A stretch of 64,000 nucleotides of DNA from Clostridium sp. GTDB lineage: Bacteria; Bacteroidota; Bacteroidia; Bacteroidales; Muribaculaceae. Numbering within the stretch: the first letter of the stretch is position 1; each line of letters opens with the position of its first letter. Shown here piece by piece: positions 14,380 through 22,918 of this stretch. The DNA lies in the NCBI GenBank assembly GCA_023663805.1, contig JAMPGR010000003.1:1-64000 (forward strand), written 5' to 3'. The translations under genes and the position numbers were made by a program. The notes below the pieces were generated by a model that ran no database searches, had not been told where the DNA came from, and worked only from the letters and a program-made list of their open reading frames with translations.

Positions 14380-16584
14380 TTATTCGGCTTCGAGGAGAAG
14401 GACGCGCGATGCGTAGCCGAGGTGTTTGTGGTGGTCAGCGTTATGACCCTGGGGTATCTCGAGGCCGTTGGTCATCAGGAAGCGGCCTGTGAAAGACTTC
14501 CCTTCGTAGGGGAGGGGATTGCGGTCGATCCGGTTCAGTTCCGTCACCTTGTAGGTCTTGTCGGGGTCAAGGCCTGCCATCTTGACGCGCGGCAGGTGCT
14601 GGTCGACGAATGTCTCGGTTTTCCACCAATAGAAAGCTGCTTTGTCTTTCTCCGGAGAGACGAACATCAGCGAAGCGGCGCCCTTTCGGTCGTAGGGGGA
14701 GAGGAGGCGGTAGATGTCACCCTGCTGGACGACGGGGCGGATCCGTTTGTAGTCGGCGATTGCGCGGCGGGTCTGGTCCTTCTCCTCGTCGGTCATATCC
14801 TTCGGCTGAATCTCCATTCCGAGGCGGCCGCTCATGGCGACGTCGGTCCGGAATTTCAGCGGAACGAGACGGCCGGTCTGATGGTTAGGCGAAGCGGAGA
14901 TGTGGGAGGCCATCGCGACGGCGGGGAAGAAATAACTCGTGCCCCACTGCATGTAGATACGCTGGAGAGCGTCGGTGTTGTCGCTGACCCAGAATTCGTC
15001 GAACCATGGGAGAACGCCCCAGTTGGCGCGGCCGCCGCCGCTGGCGCAGGCCTGGATTGTCACGTCGGGATATTTCTCGCGTATGCGCTTCAGGGTCTTT
15101 TCGAGGCCGCGGTGGTAGTCGATATAGAGGTGGCTCTGGTTGTCGGCTGTCTGGTATTGGGATCCGTGTTCGGTAATGGCCGAGTTGGCGTCCCATTTGA
15201 TATAGTCGATTCCGGGATAATTGGTCAGGAGGGTGTCGACGACGGTGAAGACCAGGTCCTGGACCTTCGGGTTGGCCATGTCGAGGACAACCTGTGTGCC
15301 GCCGCGGGTCGGGAGCAGGTCGCGGTTGGCGGCCTTGACGACATATTCGGGGTGTTTTTCGAAGAGTTCGGAGCGGGTGTTGACCATCTCGGGTTCGACC
15401 CAGATGCCGAACTTGATTCCGCGCTCTTCGGCGTCGGAGACAAGGCCTTTGATTCCTGCGGGAAGTCTGTCGGTATTGACCGTCCAGTCGCCGAGGGAGG
15501 TATCGTTGTCGCGGGGATATTTGACACCGAACCAGCCGTCGTCCATGACGAAGAGTTCACCACCCATATCGGCGATGTCTGTCATCATCTGGCGCATTCC
15601 CTCCTCGTTTATGTTGAAGTAGACACCTTCCCAACTGTTCAGCAGGACCTTGCGCAGGTCGGTTCCGTGGGCGAGGCGGTGGTTGCGCCCCCAGCGGTGG
15701 AAGTTGCGGCTGGCTCCGCTGAGGCCCTCGCCGGAGTATGTCAGCGCAAGAGGGGGAGTCGTGAAGCGCTCCCCTTTCTTCAGGTTGTAGGAGGAATTGT
15801 CCTCGTCGATGCCGGCAAAGAAATGGTGGTAGTCGCTGTTATCGGTGTCGAACATGAGTTTGTAGTTTCCGCTGTAGCATAAAGCGGCGCCGATGACCGG
15901 GCCGTCGAGTTCGCGGCCGGGGCCGTCGAGCGAGATCATGACTTCGGAGTGTGAGGTCTGGGAGTTGCGTACGCCGTCGGTGTTCTTGATGATTTTGACG
16001 CCGTGGGGCAGGGGGGCTTCCTCGACGCGGCCTTCGTTGGCCCATGCGCCGTAGAGTTGCGAGACATGGACGTCACCACGGCGTATCGGGAGATAGCCCG
16101 ACATGAAGCGGGTCAGACGGACGCTGCCTTTTTCGTTGTGTGAGGCCTCGGTCCAGGTCTCGATGACATCTTCGCCGGGGAAGGTCCGGTAGTTGACGTC
16201 GATTGTGAAGGGGTAGACGCGGTCAGTCATCGTGACGGTCGTTACGTGTGAACCGTCGGAGTCGGTACGTTCGGCGACGTCTGTGACAGCCATGTCGAGG
16301 GTCATGTTGCCGTCGGCGTGGACGGCGGCGAAGGCGTTGTCCCCTTCGGGCCAGAGGCCGTAGACCGGATATGCGTTATGGCCGCGGAAACCGCTGTCGC
16401 GGAGGTTGTCGATGTCGGTCGAATTCAGGAGGTTTCCGTAGTAGAGTGTCCGGAGGGGCTGCCCCTTTTCGGCGTCCAGCACGAGCGAAGTTCCGGGGGT
16501 CGCTATGTGGATAGTCTCGGCCGGGATAGCCAGCGGGGCCGCCGCCATAGCTGAAAGAATAATCAGACGGTTGATTGTTTTCAT
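14380..16584 (-). CDS. Exported alpha-galactosidase, GH36 family (734 aa)
   Basis: Retaining glycoside hydrolase removing alpha-1,6-linked galactose from raffinose-type or galactomannan-type glycans. A signal peptide (residues 1-22) is followed by the N-terminal beta-supersandwich and the TIM barrel. GGELFVMDDGWFG, FGIWVEPEMVN, YIKWDANS (nucleophile Asp), CASGGGR and FWVSDNTDA (acid/base Asp) appear in canonical order. Length is typical. Export implies action in the periplasm. No adjacent transporter or SusC/D genes are seen. A strong -7 box lies 30 bp upstream and an intrinsic terminator follows, so it is probably monocistronic. Confidence 0.93.
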   Translation of the reverse strand: MKTINRLIILSAMAAAPLAIPAETIHIATPGTSLVLDAEKGQPLRTLYYGNLLNSTDIDNLRDSGFRGHNAYPVYGLWPEGDNAFAAVHADGNMTLDMAVTDVAERTDSDGSHVTTVTMTDRVYPFTIDVNYRTFPGEDVIETWTEASHNEKGSVRLTRFMSGYLPIRRGDVHVSQLYGAWANEGRVEEAPLPHGVKIIKNTDGVRNSQTSHSEVMISLDGPGRELDGPVIGAALCYSGNYKLMFDTDNSDYHHFFAGIDEDNSSYNLKKGERFTTPPLALTYSGEGLSGASRNFHRWGRNHRLAHGTDLRKVLLNSWEGVYFNINEEGMRQMMTDIADMGGELFVMDDGWFGVKYPRDNDTSLGDWTVNTDRLPAGIKGLVSDAEERGIKFGIWVEPEMVNTRSELFEKHPEYVVKAANRDLLPTRGGTQVVLDMANPKVQDLVFTVVDTLLTNYPGIDYIKWDANSAITEHGSQYQTADNQSHLYIDYHRGLEKTLKRIREKYPDVTIQACASGGGRANWGVLPWFDEFWVSDNTDALQRIYMQWGTSYFFPAVAMASHISASPNHQTGRLVPLKFRTDVAMSGRLGMEIQPKDMTDEEKDQTRRAIADYKRIRPVVQQGDIYRLLSPYDRKGAASLMFVSPEKDKAAFYWWKTETFVDQHLPRVKMAGLDPDKTYKVTELNRIDRNPLPYEGKSFTGRFLMTNGLEIPQGHNADHHKHLGYASRVLLLEAE

Positions 16585-16613
16585 TTTGGTTATCGGTTTA
16601 GGTTGAATCGCTA

Positions 16614-16621
16614 CAAAGTTA
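16614..16621 (-). promoter_or_regulatory. -7 box upstream of the alpha-galactosidase gene
   Basis: TAACTTTG on the minus strand (complement of 16614-16621), 30 bp before the ATG. No clear TTTG at -33; the region overlaps the RNase G terminator. Confidence 0.5.
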
Positions 16622-16663
16622 CAAAAAAAAGAGGAGAACCGAAATCTTTTTTTTCGGTTCTCC
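16622..16663 (-). terminator. Terminator of the RNase G gene
   Basis: A 12-bp perfect stem (16633-16644 with 16652-16663) is followed on the minus strand by a U-rich run (complement of 16623-16630). Confidence 0.85.
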
Positions 16664-16687
16664 CCCTGAAATGTCTGTCAGCGGATT

Positions 16688-18310
16688 TTATTCCTGCTTG
16701 TTTCGGTTTTTGGTTTTCTTTTTCGTCTTTGTCGCGGAGGATTCGACGTCGCGTTCCTCCTTCAGGTCGATCTCGTTTTTATCTTTGTCGACGACGCGAT
16801 ACTGTAGATAGGCGAGCGACTGGTCGGGCATGATCTTGAAATTCCAGCCATATTCCATCTGCCATTTACGGTATAGCGAGATGAATCCCTTCTTCAGGTA
16901 GGCATCGACGAAGGGGTGGACATAGAGGATGAACCCTGATGTTTTCAGGTCGTTAACGAGATAATCGATCTTTTCTTTCAGCAGGTCGGTGAACAACAGC
17001 GAAGGCTGTACCTTCCCTTTTCCGTAGCACGACGGGCACTCCTCGGATGTTGTTATGTCGAGCACGGGGCGGACGCGCTGGCGCGTTATCTGCATCAGGC
17101 CGAATTTGCTGAGCGGCAGAATATTGTGGCGGGCGCGGTCGTTGGCCATAATTTCGCGCATATGTTCGAAGAGCGTCTGGCGGTGTTCCGCTTTGTTCAT
17201 GTCGATGAAGTCGATGACGATAATACCCCCCATATCGCGCAGACGGAGTTGCCGGGCGATTTCGTCGGCGGCGCGCATGTTGACTTCGAGGGCGTTGGTT
17301 TCCTGGTCCGAGGCGGCCTTCGAGCGGTTTCCGCTGTTGACGTCGATGACGTGGAGAGCCTCGGTGTGTTCGATGATCAGATAGGCGCCGCTTTTGAACG
17401 ACACAGTTTTGCCGAACGACGACTTGATCTGTTTGGTTATGCTGAAATGGTCGAAAATCGGCTGGTCGTCGGTGTAGAGTTTGACGATATCCTTCCGGTC
17501 CGGGGCGATCAGATTGACATAGTTGTAGATCTGTTCGAATGTCTCGCGGTCGTTGACATGGATGTCTTCGAACGAGGGGTTGAAGATATCGCGCAGGACC
17601 CCGACAATCCGGCTTTCCTCTTCGAAGACTAGGGCGGGGGCGGTCGATTTCTGGGCTTTGGCGACGGCCGATTCCCAGTAGCCGAGCAGGGTCTTCATCT
17701 CGTGGTTCAACTCGGCGACGCGCTTCCCTTCGGCGGATGTCCGGATAATGACACCGAAGTTTTTCGGGCGGATGCTGCCGATCAACTGGCGCAGGCGAAC
17801 CTTCTCTTCGGTTGTTTTGATTTTCTGCGAGATCGAGATTTTGTCGCTGAACGGGATCAGCACCATATAGCGTCCCGTCAGGGTGATTTCGGTTGTCAGT
17901 CTCGGGCCTTTCGACGAGATAGGCTCCTTGACGATCTGTACGAGCAGTTCCTGGCCCTGGGAGAGAATGTCGGAGACGGTGCCGTGTTTGTCGATATCGG
18001 GAAGAAGTTCCATCTTCGATATGTCGGGAACCTTATCCTTGTGTTCGAAAGCCTGTTTCAGGAAGGCCAGGTAGGACGAAAATTGGGAACCAAGATCGAG
18101 ATAATGCAGGAAAGCATCCTTTTCGTAGCCGACGTTGACGAAGGCGGCATTCAGCCCCGGCATCAGTTTCTTGACCTTCGCCAGGTAGATGTCGCCGACA
18201 GCGTATGCGATGTTCCGGGCCTCTTTCTGGAGGGAAACGAGACGCGAATCCTCCAGGAGGGCGATCGACACCTCCTTGGGCTGGACATCTACGATCAGTT
18301 CGCTTCGCAT
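16688..18310 (-). CDS. rng: Ribonuclease E/G family endoribonuclease
   Basis: Single-strand-specific endoribonuclease for rRNA 5'-end maturation and mRNA decay. Residues ~35-130 form the S1 RNA-binding domain (GDIYLAKVKKLMPGLNAAFVNVGYEKDAFLH). The catalytic core has HVIDVNSGNRS and GGIIVIDFIDM, supplying the conserved Asp, Asn and Asp of the Mg site. CPSCYGKGKV is the Zn-link motif. At 540 aa it has the RNase G length, with a short Lys-rich tail (KTKKKTKNRNKQE) and no long RNase E scaffold. It lies behind HU and the 29-aa basic protein, separated from the latter by a 171-nt structured spacer that may be its leader. Confidence 0.94.
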   Translation of the reverse strand: MRSELIVDVQPKEVSIALLEDSRLVSLQKEARNIAYAVGDIYLAKVKKLMPGLNAAFVNVGYEKDAFLHYLDLGSQFSSYLAFLKQAFEHKDKVPDISKMELLPDIDKHGTVSDILSQGQELLVQIVKEPISSKGPRLTTEITLTGRYMVLIPFSDKISISQKIKTTEEKVRLRQLIGSIRPKNFGVIIRTSAEGKRVAELNHEMKTLLGYWESAVAKAQKSTAPALVFEEESRIVGVLRDIFNPSFEDIHVNDRETFEQIYNYVNLIAPDRKDIVKLYTDDQPIFDHFSITKQIKSSFGKTVSFKSGAYLIIEHTEALHVIDVNSGNRSKAASDQETNALEVNMRAADEIARQLRLRDMGGIIVIDFIDMNKAEHRQTLFEHMREIMANDRARHNILPLSKFGLMQITRQRVRPVLDITTSEECPSCYGKGKVQPSLLFTDLLKEKIDYLVNDLKTSGFILYVHPFVDAYLKKGFISLYRKWQMEYGWNFKIMPDQSLAYLQYRVVDKDKNEIDLKEERDVESSATKTKKKTKNRNKQE

Positions 18311-18481
18311 TTGTTTTCGGTTAATGGTTTCTTTTACAGGTTTGTTACTTCTGTTTGCCGGGGCGTTCGGGCGCCAAACAGAAAGAACAAACTCCGCGGG
18401 GGCCGTGCTTTCCGTTTGTGGGGTCGGGCCGCCTCACGTCGAGTTTGTTCTCTGTAGCGCGCGTGTGTCGAATCGTCTTGA
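18311..18481 (-). promoter_or_regulatory. Structured spacer/leader upstream of RNase G
   Basis: Two adjacent inverted repeats fold this spacer. TTCTGTTTG (18349-18357) pairs with CAAACAGAA (18375-18383), enclosing a GC-rich inner part. AGAACAAACTC (18384-18394) pairs with GAGTTTGTTCT (18441-18451). Neither is followed by a U tract on the minus strand. No clear -7 box is seen within it. RNase E in E. coli feeds back on its own mRNA through leader hairpins; a similar role here is inference. Confidence 0.45.
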
Positions 18482-18571
18482 TTATTTCTTCTTGTGACGA
18501 TTCTTTCTCAGGCGTTTTTTGCGCTTGTGTGTGGCCATCTTGTGGCCTTTTCTTTTCTTTCCACTAGGCAT
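18482..18571 (-). CDS. 29-residue, Lys/Arg-rich conserved Bacteroidota protein, possible ribosomal protein
   Basis: A very short gene running from ATG at 18571 to TAA at 18482-18484. The product starts MPSGKKRKGHKMATHKRKKR and ends LRKNRHKKK; most of its residues are Lys, Arg or His. Small proteins of this type (MPSGKKRKRHK...) occur in Bacteroidota beside HU and RNase G and are often missed by gene callers. The composition is that of an rRNA-bound peptide. It may correspond to the Bacteroidota-specific large-subunit protein reported from the Flavobacterium ribosome (bL38), but I give that identity from memory with low certainty. Confidence 0.75.
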   Translation of the reverse strand: MPSGKKRKGHKMATHKRKKRLRKNRHKKK

Positions 18572-18646
18572 GGTTAAGCGTTTTTATTGGGTTAAAGAAT
18601 ATGGTTTTTTGTTTCCTTCGGAATTTGTTTCTGCTGGAGGAGGGGA

Positions 18647-18928
18647 TTATTCGCCGCCGCGGACAGCGTCCATAAATACTTTCGCGGGCTTGAAGGCCGG
18701 GATACGGTGTTCGGGAACGATAATCGTCGTGTTCTTCGAGATGTTTCTCGCGGTTTTCTCGAGGCGAACTTTCGTGATGAAACTGCCGAAGCCGCGCAGA
18801 TAGACATTCTCGCCCTCGGCCAGGGAGTCTTTGACTGAGGCCATCAGTTTCTCGACTATTTCGAGGACGGCGGTTCTGTCGATGCCGGTACTCTTCGCGA
18901 TCTCTTTAACGATGTCGGCTTTGGTCAT
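18647..18928 (-). CDS. hup: HU family DNA-binding protein
   Basis: Histone-like nucleoid protein that binds and bends DNA as a dimer. The sequence is typical of HU/IHF: MTKADIVKEIAKSTGIDRTAVLEIVEKLMASVKDSLAEG helices, VYLRGFGSF, and the beta-arm with PEHRIPAFKPAKVF at the C-terminus. Length (93 aa) is normal. It is the first gene of the HU, 29-aa protein, RNase G series. A 9-bp inverted repeat (TTGCAAAAC and GTTTTGCAA) lies upstream at 18967-19017. Confidence 0.95.
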   Translation of the reverse strand: MTKADIVKEIAKSTGIDRTAVLEIVEKLMASVKDSLAEGENVYLRGFGSFITKVRLEKTARNISKNTTIIVPEHRIPAFKPAKVFMDAVRGGE

Positions 18929-18966
18929 TGTCGTTTGTCTAGTTTCGTTTGATATGAGTTAATTCG

Positions 18967-19017
18967 TTGCAAAACAAGCGAATATGCAACCGAAGGGCTT
19001 TCTTCGCCGTTTTGCAA
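18967..19017. promoter_or_regulatory. Inverted repeat upstream of the HU gene
   Basis: TTGCAAAAC (18967-18975) and GTTTTGCAA (19009-19017) are perfect inverted repeats around a small CGAAG/CTTCG hairpin. The inner arm on the minus strand (TTGTTTTG) is a weak -7 candidate. It could be an operator for HU autoregulation or a leader hairpin; not resolvable by eye. Confidence 0.4.
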
Positions 19018-19082
19018 GTGCAAATATCGTGATTTTTTTGCAATTAGATACAATAAGGGGTCATGTTTTTTAACTTTTCCCT

Positions 19083-19814
19083 TCATTTTTTCCTGACGGC
19101 GATTTCGCCGAGGGTTCTGACGCGTGTTGCACCTTCGGGTGTTTCTGCATCCGATAGGTCGCGGTCAAACCATATCGCGCGCCATCCGGCGCCGAGGGCG
19201 CCGCGTATGTCAGTATCGGGATTGTCACCGATAATCAGGTGGGCCCGGGAGTCGGCGACGCCGCTTTTTTCGACGGCGTAGTCGAATATACGGCGGTCGG
19301 GTTTGTTGATTCCGATGTCGTCGCTCAGGACGATCAGTTCGACCAGTGGGAGGATTCCGGTGTTGCGTATCTTGCGGTGCTGGACGTCGTGGAAGCCGTT
19401 GCTGATGATTCCGACATGGAGTTCCGGATCGCGGCTGACTGCACTCAGGAGTTCGACCGCACCATCGATCATGCGTCTCCCCTCGGCCAGGAGGTCGAGA
19501 TAGTCGGTGTCGAACCGGCGCGCCAGGGCGACGGCGGTCTCTTCGTCGGCGCCGGCCGACAGGAAGGGGAGGCGGAAGCGGTCGAGGCGGAGACGATCCT
19601 GGGCGATTTCGCCGAGGCTGTAGAGACGCCAGAGTTCGTGGTTATACTCTTCGTAGCGGTCGGTCCACTGCTGCAACGACTCGAAAAACCGGTCGAGATG
19701 CTCGCGGCGGTAGAGAGTCGCGAGAGCGTCGCGTGCGTTGGCCGTGAAGTCAATCAGGGTGTTGTCGAGATCGAACCATACCCACCGGGTTCCTTCCGGA
19801 ATTGTCACAGTCAT
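19083..19814 (-). CDS. HAD-family hydrolase, YjjG-type nucleotidase (243 aa)
   Basis: Haloacid dehalogenase-like phosphatase. Motif I is WFDLDNTLIDF (nucleophile Asp and the +2 Asp), motif II ISNGF, motif III the Lys near INKPDRRIF, motif IV GDNPDTDIRGAL. The helical cap between ~20 and 95 puts it with the YjjG/pyrimidine 5'-nucleotidase group, which removes phosphate from dUMP/dTMP and damaged nucleotides. Its start overlaps the stop of the transporter gene by 4 bp (19811-19814), so the two are coupled. Confidence 0.88.
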   Translation of the reverse strand: MTVTIPEGTRWVWFDLDNTLIDFTANARDALATLYRREHLDRFFESLQQWTDRYEEYNHELWRLYSLGEIAQDRLRLDRFRLPFLSAGADEETAVALARRFDTDYLDLLAEGRRMIDGAVELLSAVSRDPELHVGIISNGFHDVQHRKIRNTGILPLVELIVLSDDIGINKPDRRIFDYAVEKSGVADSRAHLIIGDNPDTDIRGALGAGWRAIWFDRDLSDAETPEGATRVRTLGEIAVRKK

Positions 19815-20503
19815 TCTCCGGCGGTGTTTTCGGTTAACGGATTGTTGTCGTCGGCCGCGCCGCTCTCCCCTTCGATTTTTCTCAGGCGTCGTACGGCAAG
19901 GAGCGTTACCGGAAGGACCAGGATCTCGTAGAGGGTTTTCAGCAGGGCCTGGGTGACGGCAAGAACGGCGATTTCGCGCCAGGAGAGAATTCCCCCGAAT
20001 GCCATCGGGAAAAATATCGCCGAGTCGACCCCTTCGCCCCAGAGGGTCGATACGATCGCGCGGAGCGAGAACGCCGCCGGGGCGTTCGAGGCCGTACGCT
20101 TCATGCGGCTCATGATCCAGGCGTTCATCATCGAGCCGCAGAGAAAGGCGACGAAACTTGCGGCGAAAATCCGGGGGACGGCGCCGTAGACGGTCGTCAT
20201 CGCCTGCTGGACCGAGTCGTCACCGGCGTTCGGCAGGAGGATCGCCGCCTGCATCAGCAGCGACACGAAGAGATTCATCGCAAAGCCGAGCCAGATGACA
20301 AGGCGTGCGCGGCGGAAACCATAGATTTCGACGATACAGTCGTTTATTATATAGGAGAGGGGAAAGACAATGAAACCCGCTGTGATTGTCAGGGGGCCGA
20401 GGCCGACTATTTTTATCTCGAGAAGATTCGCGGCGATCAGGCAGACACAGAACAAGAGTGTCAGAACGAGAAACGTCAGCGAGCAATTCTGTTTTCTATC
20501 CAT
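19811..20503 (-). CDS. yhhQ: Queuosine precursor transporter, YhhQ/DUF165 family (230 aa)
   Basis: Integral membrane protein for uptake of the queuosine precursors preQ0/preQ1 (ECF S-component-like fold). About six hydrophobic segments are visible, starting LTFLVLTLLFCVCLIAANLLEIK, with the family signature ITAGFIVFPLSYIINDCIVEIYGFRRARLVIWLGF and a later FCGSMMNAWIMSRMKR. Length is typical. No preQ1 riboswitch can lie directly upstream because only 33 bp separate it from the glycosyltransferase gene. It probably belongs to the operon starting at 22720. Confidence 0.9.
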   Translation of the reverse strand: MDRKQNCSLTFLVLTLLFCVCLIAANLLEIKIVGLGPLTITAGFIVFPLSYIINDCIVEIYGFRRARLVIWLGFAMNLFVSLLMQAAILLPNAGDDSVQQAMTTVYGAVPRIFAASFVAFLCGSMMNAWIMSRMKRTASNAPAAFSLRAIVSTLWGEGVDSAIFFPMAFGGILSWREIAVLAVTQALLKTLYEILVLPVTLLAVRRLRKIEGESGAADDNNPLTENTAGE

Positions 20504-20536
20504 TATATCAAATCTTTGAAAACAAATAACTCAGGT

Positions 20537-21655
20537 CTAGCGACCAACGGCGCGATAATAAGTCTCCGCGGTTTTTTCGGCGATGCGGTCCCAGTCGTAG
20601 GCCGACAGGTCGTAGGTGCGTTCGGGACGGCGACCGGCGATTTTCCGTTCGAGCAGCGCGGCGAGAGCGTCGCAGTCGCCGGTCGCAAAGAAGTCGTCGG
20701 GGGAGAGTTCCGGGAGCCGGTTGGCGGGGATGTCGCTGACGGCTACATCGAGGCCGTAACTCATCGCCTCGAGAAGAGCGATCGGCAGCCCCTCGTGGTA
20801 GGAAGGCATCGCGTAGAGGGCGGCGTTGGACATCAGCTGGTTCATCCGCTCGCCGCGGATATAGCCGGTCATGACAACGCCGTTGTCGCGGGCCGTCTGT
20901 TTCAGGCGTTCGGAGTATTCGTCGGGGTGGTCGGTATCTCCGGCGAGAACGAGTCTGATATCGCCGGGAAGACGGGAGCGGCGGAGCGCCTCGATCAGGT
21001 CGTGGAAACCCTTCTCTTCGACAAATCGTCCCATCCCGACGATGTAGCGGCGCGGCTCGAGTCCGAGCGAGGTGATATAGTCGGTAGCGGTGGATTTTGA
21101 CGGGGGTGTGACGCCATTATATATGAGGTCCACCCCTTCAGTTCGGCCGTAGCGGCGGCTGATGATGCCGGCGATGACGCCGGAAATCGCGATGACGCGG
21201 TTCGACCAGCGGGTTCCGAGGCGTTCGCCCGTGCGGAGCATCGTTTTGGCGAGGCGGCCCCATTTCTGGCGGTCGTAGTCCGGGCCGTGGTTTGTCATGA
21301 CGACCTTCATCCCGAGCAGACGTGCGAGCGGAACGAGCAGCGAGGGGCCGACGGCGTGGATGTGGAGAATGTCGGGGCTCAGGGTGCGGGCCTTCAAGGT
21401 TGCCAGGAGTGTGTGGACAAACGCTTCGAGGCTTTTGCGTTTCGGGGCGTAGATGTCGGCCAGGCTCACGCCCCGGTAGTTGTCCGTCCGGTTCTCGTCG
21501 GTTATGTATGGCGTACGGCGGATAACCGTGACGTCGTGGCCCATCGTCGCCAGGCGCGGATAGAGTTCCTGGCAGTGTGTTTCGACGCCCCCGGGGATTT
21601 CGGGGATGCCTCGGGTCCCGATAACGACGATTTTCAGTTTTCGGTCCGTCTGCAT
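20537..21655 (-). CDS. Glycosyltransferase family 4 (GT-B) protein (372 aa)
   Basis: Retaining GT-B glycosyltransferase. The N-terminal domain starts with KIVVIGTRGIPEIPGGVETHC, typical of the DUF1972-type GT4 subgroup acting on capsule or O-antigen-like glycans. The C-terminal domain carries VGMGRFVEEKGFHDLIEAL and the E-x7-E motif in YHEGLPIALLEAMSYGLDVAVSD. No membrane segment is present, so it is cytosolic or peripheral. It lies 6 bp after a radical SAM gene, a pairing seen in Bacteroidota surface-glycan loci, although no other polysaccharide genes are here. Donor and acceptor are unknown. Confidence 0.88.
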   Translation of the reverse strand: MQTDRKLKIVVIGTRGIPEIPGGVETHCQELYPRLATMGHDVTVIRRTPYITDENRTDNYRGVSLADIYAPKRKSLEAFVHTLLATLKARTLSPDILHIHAVGPSLLVPLARLLGMKVVMTNHGPDYDRQKWGRLAKTMLRTGERLGTRWSNRVIAISGVIAGIISRRYGRTEGVDLIYNGVTPPSKSTATDYITSLGLEPRRYIVGMGRFVEEKGFHDLIEALRRSRLPGDIRLVLAGDTDHPDEYSERLKQTARDNGVVMTGYIRGERMNQLMSNAALYAMPSYHEGLPIALLEAMSYGLDVAVSDIPANRLPELSPDDFFATGDCDALAALLERKIAGRRPERTYDLSAYDWDRIAEKTAETYYRAVGR

Positions 21656-21661
21656 CGGGTG

Positions 21662-22720
21662 TCAGAAATTTTCGCGTAAATCGCCCTGCTGCGGGTCCTG
21701 TCCGACGTCATACCACTGTTTGTCGAGACACGCCTTCAGGCCGCGGAGCGAGCGGAGTTTGTTGGTGACGGCCCATTTTACAGGATGTTTGATATATTTG
21801 TGCATGACCGGCGAGGCCGTGCCGACCATCCAGCAGTTCTTCGGACAGCGTCTGACCATCGAACGAACCTTTTCGGCCTGTTCGCTGTTCCAGATCTCTT
21901 CGAACGGGGCTTTATGGATGTTGCCCATCGATTCCTGCCAGTATTTTTTCTCGAGGCCGTTGCAGGGGTAGACCTCCCCCCAGGGGTCGATAAAGAAATT
22001 GGCCGAGCCGGCTTCGCAGGGGAGCATACGGCGTCCACCTTCGATATAGTTTATCAGGCCCATGTTGAAGAACGCGCGGAACCACGATTTCGGGTGGTTC
22101 TCTTTCAACTGGAGATTCACGAGGGTCTCGAAGTCGCGACAGACCTCCTCGCGGTTGGTGATCCGGTTGTCGTCCTTGTGGAAATAATAGGAGTTGTGGA
22201 AGGCGGCGGTTGCGAATTCGAGGCCGAGTTCGCGCGAGAGGTCATAGAGGGCGAGCATATCCTTAGAATTATGGTTCGAGACCGTGCAACCGAAACCTAT
22301 GTCCTTCAGGCCCATCTTTTTCAGCGTCAGCAGGGTCTGGAGGCCTTTGTCGAATCCTCCCTCCTGGCCCCGAAGTTCGTCGTTTTTGCGCGACAGGCCC
22401 TCGATCGAGATTCTGATCCCGATATTCGGAAATTTTTTAGCCAGGGCGATGACGCGGTCGCTGAACCATCCCGAGGTCGAGATGACGATACGGTCTGTGT
22501 GGCGGTAACATTCCTCGACGATCTTGTCGAGATCTTCGCGTATGAACGGTTCGCCACCTGTTATATTGATAAACTTCAGCCTCGGAAGCGACCTGAGGTC
22601 TTCGGCCTTGATCTCTTCCTTGCGGTCGGTCGGGTTTTTCCAGATGTTGCACATCTGGCACCGCATCGGACAGCGGTAGGTTATTATAATCGATGCATCA
22701 GTAGGGGCTGTTGCTTTCAT
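21662..22720 (-). CDS. Radical SAM/SPASM-like protein (352 aa)
   Basis: Iron-sulfur enzyme using S-adenosylmethionine radical chemistry. The cluster motif CPMRCQMC (~18-25) is followed by INITGGEPFIREDL and RISIEGLSRKND. The C-terminus has CEAGSANFFIDPWGEVYPCNGLE and CPKNCWM, a SPASM-like arrangement with auxiliary cluster cysteines. SPASM enzymes modify peptides or sugars, or activate sulfatases as anSMEs. This one lacks obvious anSME signatures and sits with a glycosyltransferase, so a glycan-related role is possible but unproven. It is the first gene of a probable four-gene operon running to 19083. Confidence 0.85.
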   Translation of the reverse strand: MKATAPTDASIIITYRCPMRCQMCNIWKNPTDRKEEIKAEDLRSLPRLKFINITGGEPFIREDLDKIVEECYRHTDRIVISTSGWFSDRVIALAKKFPNIGIRISIEGLSRKNDELRGQEGGFDKGLQTLLTLKKMGLKDIGFGCTVSNHNSKDMLALYDLSRELGLEFATAAFHNSYYFHKDDNRITNREEVCRDFETLVNLQLKENHPKSWFRAFFNMGLINYIEGGRRMLPCEAGSANFFIDPWGEVYPCNGLEKKYWQESMGNIHKAPFEEIWNSEQAEKVRSMVRRCPKNCWMVGTASPVMHKYIKHPVKWAVTNKLRSLRGLKACLDKQWYDVGQDPQQGDLRENF

Positions 22721-22918
22721 ATTTTCTTTTTAGGTTCAACGTGGTTGGGCTTCCGGCAGGAATGGCGGCAGGTGAATGTCCTGACTGACAGAACACTGTC
22801 CGAAAGAGGTCGTCACATCATGATTCCGCCGCAGAGAGGGGGTCGCCCTCGGCGGCGGAGAGTCTCTATCATCAGAACGCACAACCCGCCGTTTTATTGC
22901 AACAACCCGGCGGAAATT

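Noticed and set aside
14308..15882. 524-aa open frame antisense to the alpha-galactosidase gene
   Set aside because: Composition (Gly/Val/Asp-rich, no domains) is the mirror of a GC-rich coding strand; the opposite frame is a clear GH36 enzyme.
20504..20536. preQ1 riboswitch before the queuosine-precursor transporter
   Set aside because: Only 33 bp separate it from the preceding gene, too short for the aptamer plus a coupled expression platform, and no aptamer sequence is seen.
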